From positions 5,700,501 to 5,764,500 of the forward strand of contig NC_063157.1 in the NCBI RefSeq assembly GCF_020921035.1: 64,000 bases of DNA. Reading direction: 5' to 3'. The position numbers and the translations under genes are program-made. This DNA is from Rhodamnia argentea (Eukaryota; Streptophyta; Magnoliopsida; Myrtales; Myrtaceae). Position 1 is the stretch's first letter. Every line of letters starts with the position of its first letter. This document shows, one piece after another, positions 22,536 to 32,500 of this stretch. The notes below the pieces were generated by a model. It had not been told where the DNA came from. It made no database searches and worked only from the letters and a program-made list of their open reading frames with translations.

Positions 22536-23772
22536 TCTTGAGAAAATTGTCAAAAAAGTCTTAAACTTATTGCACTTTTGTCAATTCAGTCTTAAACCTT
22601 TTAATTTTGTCAATTCAATCCTAAACCTTTTGCATTTGTTCCAATCCAATCATAAACCTTTTATATTTATGTCAATTCAGTCCATCGGACTAACTTTGAC
22701 GGGTCGGCGCCGACGTGGACTCATCAAGCATTAACGGGGCTATTTTTAATAATATTTAATATAATTTCAATTTTTTGCCTTTTTTTTTCTTTTTACTGTT
22801 CATATTCTTTTACACTGGGAATTCCTTAAGCTCGTAACCATAGCAGGTGACTTTTCCAATTACCCGTCAAAAGCTTAAACAAATGGATGTTACAAAAATG
22901 ATAGTATTTGCCGAAATCCTAAGCTAACCGTATGGGACCGAAATCAGAAATGGCACTCTCGGATTGCTGTCTAGTTTCCTGGCAAGGACCTCACCTTTAG
23001 GGCCATTGCAGCTGGGCGAAGTTCGGCCTTGCCTAGCTATGGCGTCGCTGTCGCTTAGTGAGGCCGAGCTCACCCAAGGATGGCAATGCGATGCCATGTC
23101 TGGGTGAGGTCGGCCGAGCTTAGATCTGGCAAGGCTCCATGGTGGCTCGGCTTCATCCAGTTGCGGTGGCACCGGCCTCGCCCAGTACAAGCAAGAAGCT
23201 CGTTGGATTCAACAATGAATGGATATGAGCTCTTGCTTATGGAAGGATTTTCGATAGCCTCAAAATTGCAGGAGGGCGGGTTTTTCCATACATCCATTAA
23301 TTTCATAAGTAAGGCTTCAAGTTTATCTGATAGACGAGGTATTTTAGTTTTTGTTCAGTCATGTGGTTAGTGTTTCTCTAGCTACGACGGTGCCCAGGGC
23401 CGGGAAGAACTTCTCTAGACAAAGATTAGCGAGGATCTTTCTGGAGAAAAGGGTGAAGAAGAAGAACAGTAAACAAAAAAGAAAGAAAAGGAAAAACAAA
23501 TTAAATGGAGAATTTCAAAAATATTAAAATATTATTCAAAATTGCCCCGTCGGCACCAACCAGGTCCGTGTCGGGATCGATCAGCCAAAGTTGGCCGGAT
23601 GGACTGAATTAGCATAAATACAAAAGATTTAGAACTGAATTGACATCAAAAAGCGATTTAGGACTGAATTGGAAGAAATGTAAAAGGTTTATAACCGAAT
23701 TGGCAAAATTAAAATATTTAGAACTTAATTGGCAAAAGTGCAATATGTTTAGGACTTTTTTGACAATTTCCC
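22536..23772. mobile_element. Foldback MITE, family A, long copy with 7 bp target duplication
   Basis: The inverted arms start with 'gagaaaattgtcaaaaaagt' on the left and, reverse-complemented, 'gggaaattgtcaaaaaagtc' on the right. Both continue through 'ttattgcacttttg' and several tandem 'tcaattcagtcctaaacctttt' units. The flanks carry ggacata at 22529-22535 and 23773-23779. Inner arm ends 'ccatcggactaactttgac...gtcggcgccgacgtgg' pair with 'ccgtcggcacc...ccaaagttggccggatgg'. At 1.24 kb it is over twice the size of its relatives. The middle (about 22960-23200) is a GC-rich core with 'ggcgaagttcggccttgcc' words. Confidence 0.75.
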
Positions 23773-24283
23773 GGACATACTTTCATTCAAAAGCTTAAGC
23801 CGATGAGTTATGGGCTAATATGGATAATATTAATTGCTTCACTCCACACAAATTCTCCGATGTGAGATTTCTCCAATATAATTCACGCGTGTATTTCAAT
23901 AAATTCTAGACTTCGAAATGAAATTAGCATAAGACTTTTTGAGTAATTCTCGAGAAATGATATGATTCGTTTCCTCCATTTAATCTATCCGTTCACAGAA
24001 TTTCCCAATTGGGTTTTGAATTTTGGCTCGAGGCCATCCCGGGGATGGAGCAAGGACATGCATAGTGCCACGAATCATTAAAGCAAAAATTCGAAGGTGC
24101 TTGTAGGGAGAGACAACTCACTTCTTGGTGTGGCCCGGTGTGGCGAAGAAACTGGCAGCTGCCGCCCCCCAACCGGTGGCGGGTGTATATGGCCCGGCAT
24201 TCATATTAGAGAGACCGCGGTGCAGAAGATGATCGAAAAGTTGTCTGGCGATAGTTAAACATTGATCGCTGAATATTATTAAC
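23773..24283. other. Intergenic DNA between two foldback elements
   Basis: No gene or regulatory element recognised. It contains the 8 bp target duplication of the next element at its right end. Confidence 0.4.
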
Positions 24284-24859
24284 AGGAAAATTACCAAAAA
24301 GATTTTAAACATATTATAATCATATCAATTCAATCATAAAATCGTTTTTATCAATTGAATTTTAAATTTTTTACAATTATGTTAATTTAGTCCATTTGGC
24401 CCTCTTGGTGCCGACGTGGCAAATTTTAAATATTTTTTATTTGTTAATAATTTTTTTTTTTCTTTTTTTCTTTTCGTTTTTTTTGCCAAGAAGAGGCCAC
24501 TAGCCGAGGGCTTGCGAGCCCTTGCCGGCTGCTAGGCAAGGCTCTCCACGGCCGCGGCAAGGGGTCTCCATTGGGCTTGGCCTTCGAAACCTCGTCGTGG
24601 TTGTGCGAGGGCCGCGACCCTCGGCCAATGGCCAATGACCTCTTGCCGGCCAAAAAAAGAAAGAAAAGAAAGACAAAAAAAAGTATTAAAAAATAATTAA
24701 AAATCTGCCAGGTCAACTCCGGCGACGCTACGTCAACATCAAATGGCCAAATGGATTGGATTAGCATAATTGTAAAAATTTTATGACTCAATTAAAAAAA
24801 ATTAAGACTGAATTGACACGATTATAATAAGTTTAGGATTTTTTTGGTAATTCTTCATG
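24284..24859. mobile_element. Foldback MITE, family A, with 8 bp target duplication
   Basis: The left arm aggaaaattaccaaaaagat and the reverse complement of the right arm 'gaagaattaccaaaaaaatc' continue as 'ctaaactattataatcntntcaattcagtc'. Direct repeats ttattaac lie at 24276-24283 and 24860-24867. The core, about 24485-24650, is GC-rich (gaggccactagccgagggct, ctcggccaatggcc) and flanked by T-rich and A-rich runs. 576 bp, non-coding. Confidence 0.8.
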
Positions 24860-25145
24860 TTATTAACTCTTACCATACAAAAAAAGAAAAGAAAAAACCA
24901 TTATTGGTAGGTTTTTGACAAAAGATTCTATTTACCATACATGGTTTTGCTATCTAGAGTAACCCTTTCCTTACCTATAATATCTAGTAGATTTTTTGAC
25001 TTAATTGAATCATTTGAGCCGATCCTCTTCAAAGCTATCAAATCAGTCCAATCTCATTAAATGCTAAACTACTAGTTTTAGGCATTTTGGTCTATTGAAG
25101 TGTCGAAAGGAAAGTTACAAGGGTCTATGGAACCAATTATATTTA

Positions 25146-25648
25146 GAAAAAATTTCAAATAAGAGTATGGAGTATTCTATTTTTTCAAATAAGGATCTGA
25201 AAAGGACTTTATTTCAAATAATAATAAATAATAATATAAAATGCTCTCATTATTTCAAAAAAGATTTGACCAAAGACATTTTTGTTATTATTTTTTTTTT
25301 TTTTCTTCCATCTCGTTAATTTTCTTTGTTGCGGTCGGCGAGGGCCTGGCGACCCTCGAGGCCACTAGGTGAGAGCCGGCCTCGTTTGTTGCCGCCGAGG
25401 GCAGCCCTTGCCGGATTGAGGGAGGGCTCGCCTCACCCTCTCACGGTGGCCGATCATCGCTCGAGCCCGGCCACCGCCGAAAAAGAAGGAAAGAAAAGGA
25501 AAAAAAATAGCAAATAACAAATGTGCCTTTGATCATGCTCTTTTTTGAAACAATGAGAGTAATTCAGGCTTTCATTTGAAACGAGGTCCATTTCAAATTC
25601 TTATTTGAAAAAAATGAGAGCACTTCACGTTTTTATTTGAAATTTTCT
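25146..25648. mobile_element. Foldback MITE, family B (different arms, similar GC-rich core)
   Basis: The arms are unrelated to family A. The left reads gaaaaaatttcaaataagag, and the reverse-complemented right reads gaaaatttcaaataaaaacg, followed by shared 'tctcattnttttcaaataag'. The core at about 25330-25480 is GC-rich and includes gaggccacta (25358-25367), the same ten bases found in the family A core at 24493-24502. The flanking runs of T and A are also alike. About 500 bp, non-coding. No target duplication was established. Confidence 0.65.
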
Positions 25649-25920
25649 CATTTTATTTTTTCCTTTTTAAAACTCGATAAAACCGCTTGTGGAAATACTC
25701 GTTCGAATTAGAGTTTCCCATTTCACTTTTCACAAAAAATAAAAGAAGCAACAAATGCAATTTTTTTTCCCATTTCTTTATAGATTTAAGATAAGTATTG
25801 CTTTATTTTTGCGAGAATTCGCGGAACATAGTAAAAAATGAACACGACCTCCCCAGTCTCTCGTCAACTAACATAACTACCTCTTCGTGTGAACCAAGGA
25901 GGAGAAAAGAAACAAAGAAC

Positions 25921-28116
25921 ATGATAAGCTCCATGAAAAAGCTCTCGCCCAAAACCAGATTCAACGCCTATGTAGATACGTGCTTCTCCTCATTAAAAAA
26001 CCTCCCCAACCAGGGCTCCGTCGGAGAGGTAACTGCACTTCACGGCCATTTCGTCAAAATGGGCATATCTTCGGATAGGTACATCGCCGTTAAGCTTCTC
26101 ATACTGTACTTGAACCACCGAAGGTCGAGAGAAGCAGATCAGATCCGGAGGGACTTTAACGGGTTCGATGTGATCGTGCATAACTGCTTGATCGCCGCGA
26201 ACGTGGAGCGGGGGGACGTCGACGAGGCGCGGCGGCTGTTCGACGAAATGCCCGAGAGAAACGAGGTCTCATGGACAGCGCTGGTTTCGGGCCTGATGAA
26301 GTGCGGGCAAGTGGAGGAGTCGATGTGGTACTTTCGGAGGAGCCCCTTTAGGAATGTGATTTCGTGGACGGCAGCGATTAGTGGGTTGGTTGGGAATGGG
26401 TTGAGTTTCGATGCTCTGAAGCTTTTCAAGCAGCTGCTCGAGTCCGGGGTCAGGCCTAACAGTGTTACCTTCACTTCTTTGTTTAGGGCGTGCTCGTGCA
26501 CGAAAGAGTTTTCTTTTGGGATGAGTGTCTTGGGACTATTAGTTAAAGCTGGTTTAGAGCATTGTGTCTCGATCTCCAATTCGTTAATCACATTTTTCTT
26601 GAGGATGGGTGAGGGTGGCCAGGCTAGGAGAACATTTGATCGAATGCAAAAGAGAGATGTCGTCTCGTGGACAGCGATCCTGGATATGTATGTCGAAATG
26701 GGAGACTTGAGAGAAGCACGCAGAATTTTTGACAAGATGCCAGAAAGGAACGAAGTATCTTGGAGCGCGATGATTGCGAGGTACAGTCAGAGTGGTCATG
26801 CTGAAGAAGCGGTGGACCTATTTCTTCAAATGTTTCTTGATGGATTTAAGCCAACCGTTTCTTGTTTATCTTGTGTCATTAGCGCTCTAGCTGACTTAAA
26901 GGCTTTGTGAGTGGGGATGAGCTTGCATGCTCGTGTTATAACAATTGGAATTGTGGAAGATGTATATATTAGCAGTTCTCTAATTGACTTGTATTGCAAA
27001 TGTCAGGATACTGTGACAGGACGCTTGATGTTCGACTCGTTACCATTAAAGAATGTGGTCTCCTGGAATTCAATGATCTCAGGGTATAGTTTGAATGGAC
27101 AGATGGAGGAAGCTCTGGAGTTATTTGAGAACAGTCCTATACGAAATCAGGTCACCTGGAATAGCATAATAGCTGGTTATGTGGAAAGTGGACAGTTTGA
27201 GAAGGCCTTTGAGGTTGTCAATAAGATGCTTTTGTCAGGGGAAATCCCCAGTGAGTCCACTTTCTCTAGCGTTCTTTGTGGTTGTGCGAGCACTGCTTCG
27301 CTAGAGAGAGGGAAGAACTTCCATGCAAAAGCAATTAAACTTGATATCGAGAGCGACTTATTTTTAGGCACTGCGCTCACTGATATGTATGCAAAATGTG
27401 GAGATATGTGTGGTGCTAAGCAGGTTTTTCATAGAATGCCTGAAAAGAATGGATGCTCATGGACTGCGATGATACAAGGTCTAGCTGAAAACGGTTTTGC
27501 AGAGGAATCTATTGCTCTGTTCGAAGAGATGGAGAGGAACTTCTCTGCAGCTCCTAATGAACTAATGCTTTTGTCCGTTTTATTTGCTTGTTCTCATTCT
27601 GGGTTAGTTGATAGAGGTCTCCAGTATTTGAACTCAATGGAGAAAATATATGGTTTAAAGCCGAATAAAAGGCATTACACCTGTGTGGTTGATATGCTTT
27701 CTAGATCGGGCCGTCTCTCTGAAGCGGAACAATTCATTGAGGCGATGCCATTTCCGCCAGAACCGAATGCATTGGCTGCTCTATTAAGTGCTTGTACTAA
27801 GCATGGGAATGAAGCAATCGGTGAAAGGACTGCTAAAAAGCTCTGGCAACTGGGTGCGAAGGCTTCTGGGGGTTATGTGTTAATGTCTAACTTATATGCT
27901 TCAGCTGGAAGATGGGTCAATGTTGAAAATACCAGGAAGTTGATGAAGGAAAGTGGGTTGAAGAAGAGTGTCGGCTATAGTTGGGTCGAAGTGAAGAATC
28001 GGGTTCGTTCTTTCTACTCGGAAGACAGATCTCACTCTCAATCCACTGAGATATACGAAATACTAGATTTACTGAGGTTGGAGATGTCCTCTTCTTTCAA
28101 GACACTGCCCTCCTGA
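25921..28116 (+). CDS. Pentatricopeptide repeat protein, PLS class with E domain, interrupted by one in-frame TGA
   Basis: Intronless PPR gene of the organelle RNA-processing family. Both halves lie in the same frame: 25921-26907, then TGA at 26908-26910, then 26911-28116. The repeats are clear (for example NEVSWTALVSGLMKCGQVEES, DVVSWTAILDMYVEMGDLREA, NVVSWNSMISGYSLNGQMEEA, NGCSWTAMIQGLAENGFAEES), and the C terminus is an E/E+ region (GLKKSVGYSWVEVKNRVRSF) without a DYW domain. Total length would be about 731 codons. The stop falls between SALADLKAL and VGMSLHARVITIG, a junction that is normally continuous in such proteins, so a single C-to-T change (CGA to TGA) is the simple explanation. 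It could be a young pseudogene, a sequence error, or a gene translated as a shorter product. An alternative in-frame start lies upstream at 25798. Target unknown. Confidence 0.8.
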
Positions 28117-29003
28117 AGTCGAAGCTTGCGGATGATTGAAGCAGCGGGCAGTTCCAATGCACACTAGAACGAGTCCAGTCGGAACCAGGCCAGGGATTTC
28201 CGGAGTTTTATGTTTTCTTCCTTCCAAATCAAGTGGCTCGCCGAGTCAATCACGGGGCAAAGACATGGTCCTTTCCCGTGGAAAATGGGAAAGGGATTGC
28301 CATGCCAAAAAATGAGATGCCCAGAAATAGAATGCTTCTGCAATCTTTGCTACAGAGTTTGTCATCTTTTCCTAGTTCATGTCGAAAGCCACTTCGATCC
28401 CATGTCACGAAGTAAACACCTCATCTGACAAGCCCCAAGCCCCTCCAAGAGAAAAGGATCTTTGCTGGGAATGTAGAGACGAGTCAAACCTAGGGGGTGA
28501 AAATCGAGCCTACTCGAGTCCACAGATGGCCTTTCGAGCTTAACTTGACTCGAAAAGTGCTCATCTCGGTACTCGGCTCGCATAATTTTGTACATGATCT
28601 ATCCAGTTTAACCGAAATGCGAAAGGCATTTGATGTGCTGATTGTAGAGTTATTGTTATGCTCAAGCTAGGCTCCACTACTCAATGTATAGTCCAATTCA
28701 AAATCCACAGTTGTACCAGATCAATCTTAAACGGCTCAAATCAAGTGCCAAGCATGATTTGTGACTTTTGTACTTGATTTACTTCCTGAGTTGAAGGCCA
28801 ATGTACTTGTGGAAATTTTACTTGTTTGGGACAATTCAACTTAACAGAAAAATAAAATTCTAACTCAAAAAAATTAGGGCGAAGATATAAAATTTTAGAT
28901 GTCCAAATTTGGATATTTAAAAAACTTAAGAGGTTTCTTATAAGGTAAAATTCATAATGTAAAAGTTGTCAAATTGATGAAAATAACAAAGTTTAAAAAT
29001 AGT
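28117..29003. other. Intergenic DNA, nothing recognised
   Basis: 3' flank of the PPR gene, AT-rich towards the right. A short stretch near 28500-28580 has repeated 'actcgag' and 'gactcg' words. No gene seen. Confidence 0.4.
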
Positions 29004-29315
29004 GATAAATGCGTTGAAAGTCCTAAAACTTATCATGAAGTCACAATTAAGTCTTAAAATTTTTAAAAAGTACACTCAAGTCCCAAAACTTGACAAATTG
29101 ATGAAATCAAGTCCTTCTCTTGATTATAATTTTTGAAAGTTTTAGAATTTGATTGCATTTTCGCGACAAGTTTTAGAACTTGAGTGCACATTTGGAAAAT
29201 TTTAGAACTCAATTGCATTTTCGTGATAAGTTTTAGCACTCGATTGCATCTTTTGAATGTTTTAGGATTTAATTGCACTTTTATGATTATTTTAGGACTT
29301 AATTGCACTAATCCC
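29004..29315. mobile_element. Foldback element with repeated arms, just upstream of HFM1
   Basis: The left part reads 'gaaagtcctaaaacttatcatgaag' and 'caattaagtcttaaaa'. The right part reads 'ttttaggacttaattgcac' several times in the opposite orientation. The units 'tttngaangttttagnacttnattgca' recur about five times at roughly 45-base spacing. The whole can fold on itself. Ends are approximate and no target duplication was identified. Confidence 0.55.
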
Positions 29316-29417
29316 TTAAAAATATAAGTTGAAATAGACCAGGCACATCGTTGAAAGAAATTCAAAAAATGAAAATAAAAAAAGCCGTTGTTTCCCTCCA
29401 CAAGACCTCACGCCCCT

Positions 29418-29425
29418 TATAAATA
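29418..29425 (+). promoter_or_regulatory. TATA box of HFM1
   Basis: TATAAATA in the context ccccttataaatacctcgcg, 113 bases upstream of the start codon at 29538. Confidence 0.6.
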
Positions 29426-29537
29426 CCTCGCGCTTCGATTCTTTCTCTTCGTCCATTTCTACGTAAAGCTTGACAATTTCGGCGCTCGGCTTCCAAGTCT
29501 GTTTCTTCTCCTGGATAGCGACTGCAGAAATCCAGTC

Positions 29538-32500
29538 ATGGATTTGTACACGTTGAAGTCTGTTTCGGATCTTCCACCACCTTTCCGATCGATCTACAGC
29601 TTCAGGTACGCGATGTCGCTAACTGAGTCGAACGATTCATCTTCAAGCGCTTGCAGATGCGTGGAATTGGCTCGTCTTTTGCATTGATCTCTCTTCTGTC
29701 AGATTTCAGCTCCGCGTGGCGTTACTACGCTCTGATTTAGTTGTCGCGAGATGGATTTTGAACAGTTCAAAAGTTGGATCAAGTGTAATCGGCTCGCTGT
29801 TTCTGCATCGCTCACTCACATCTCCGATTTCCGCTCTTTCTAGCATCAATAGTGCTAGGAAATGCGAATTTTGATCTTTTACTCATCTTCTGCATTGATC
29901 GCTCTCATCTCAGATTTCAGCTCTCTGTAAAGATTTACTAAGCTCTGTTAATCATGAAATGGATGTGCAACTGCTCACGTGTTTGCAGATTATGTGGAAT
30001 TGGCTACTTATTCTATCTTCTGAGTCGATCATGTTTCTCTCATATTTGAGCTATGTGAGGTGTTACTAGGCTCTTGTTTGATCATGGGGATATGAATGTC
30101 TGTTGAGGTTCAGTGACAACGTCCGTTCCTTTTCTCTGGTAATTGTCTGATGGAACATCAAAAATCAGCTGTAAGGAAGATACTCTTGTATATTTATGAT
30201 GAGATGTCAAATTTTTTGTTTTATTTTACTATTTCAAATGTGTTTCTTATGCAAACAGGTACTTCAATTCGCTGCAAAGTGAATGTTTCCCCAGTTGTTT
30301 CCACTCCGACATTAACATGGTTATCTCCGCACCGACTGGGAGTGGTAAAACAGTGCTCTTTGAGCTTTGCATTCTGAGGCTGCTCTCCAGATTTATAACC
30401 GACGAAATGAAATTCATCCACACCAAAGGAACACTTAAGACGGTAGCTCCCTACATGATGTTATTATATTATCACGTCGATTATAAAGCCGTAGATTAAT
30501 TCTTTTTTCCGTTAGTCAAAAAGTGACTTGATATACTCATAGCCAGCTAAGCATGTACGTTTTATGAATATCCAGTTGAGCATTCCACAACTGCTGGAAA
30601 AGGTTTTTTTAGAGAAATATCCATCATTTGTAGTGTTACTGTGTTTCTTCTGCAACTACATCCTTTTTTATGCATCAATGAGTAATTGCCTCTTGCTTTT
30701 ATATGGTTCAAGATATATATTGCTCCTTCCAAGGCTTTAGTACAAGAGAAGCTCAGGGACTGGAGCCAAAAGTTTGGATCATGGGGAATCAATTGCCTCG
30801 AGCTGACTGGTGACAATGATGCCTACAAAACAAGGAACATACAGGAAGCAGACATCATTCTAACAACACCGGAGGTTACAATTTGTCCTTAGAGATATGG
30901 TTGATATGTAGTTGAACTAAGACATCACATTTCATTCGCGTGTTTCTAAAAACTTGTAAAAGGATTGGAGAAAACCCTATATAGGTAGCTCTTTTTAGAA
31001 TCTCTACAATGCATCTGCACGTGGACAACTAGTCTTCTTGCCTGTTTACTTGTCATGCTGAAGCCTAGATTAATTTCATTTCCCTTCTCTGTAGAAATTC
31101 GATGCAGTGACTCGCTATCGCATAAAGGATGGAGGATTGAGCTTTTTCAGCGATATCGCACTCTTACTCATCGACGAAGTTCACCTGTTGAATGATACAC
31201 GTGGAGCCGCTCTGGAGGCAATTGTTAGTAGAATCAAAATTCTTGCTAGCAACCCAAATATGAAGTTGACTCCGCTTGCTCATGTGCGCCTTCTAGCCGT
31301 CTCTGCGACAATTCCAAATATTGAAGATCTTGGTAATGTTTGTCCTTGACGTAAAGCTGCTTGTAAATGCATGCCTTTATGCCAAAACCATAGTTTGAGG
31401 ACTTCCAAAAGATTAAAATACTTTGTCAAGTTCAACACATTTGAGAGCTTCTATAATTTTCTGCAGCTGAATGGCTTATGGTTCCTGCTCAGGGAATTAA
31501 AAGGTACTAAGTGTTATCTATCCCATAATGTTCCGTCTTTCTCATTCAATTATTAATGCTGTAATCTTTTTTCAGGTTTGGAGAAGAAATGAGACCAGTG
31601 AAATTAACGACTAGGGTTCTAGGTAAACATGCTGGATTTGAGTGCTCACTGTTTTAGGAATACATGCAGTCATTTTAAATTCTTATTCTCACCTTGCAGT
31701 TATTGTTTGACAGGCTACACCCCAGCAAAAAATGACTTTCTTTTTGAGCAGGCAAGTTCCTACCACACTCATAATTCCTTTGGTGAGAACACTCAGTGTC
31801 TGCACGACCTAAGTTCTACTTCTCAAATTTATGCTTCTTTAACTATGAAATTCATAAGTATTACTTTTTATTGCTCCTTTCTTACTATTACTGTTTGCTA
31901 CCATTCTCCAGCGCCTTCAGAACTTCATATTTGGTGAGTAGAAGTGACAAACTAGTCAATGCAATATATTTCTTTATTGCAACTTTATCAACTAGACAGG
32001 GAAACAAGATTGACACAACTTTATTTAATGAAATACTTTGCAGACATTCTAATGCAATATTCCAAAGGGAAGTCTGCTCTAGTTTTTTGTTCAACTAGAA
32101 AAGGAGCGCAAGAAGCGGCACAGCGACTTTCACAGATGGCAATGACATTTGGTTATTCAAATCCTTTTATTAAGAACAAGGAACAACAAGAAAGTCTGAG
32201 GGAAGCTTCATTATCTTGCAGTGACAAACAAATGCAGTCTTACATCATTTATGGTGGTATGAGAAAATCTCTCTACTCCATGAATTGTCATCATGTAGGT
32301 TTAATTCTGAAATGCTTTTACGAGCTAATATTTTTACTGATAGTTCGGTCAAAAGATATCTGCAGTTGCTTATCACCATGGTGGGCTTGGCTTGAAGGAT
32401 CGTAACCTTGTTGAAGGTCTTTTTCTTAAGGGGGACATACAAGTTCTGTGCACTACTAATACTCTCGCCCACGGAATCAACTTGCCTGCACATACTGTAG

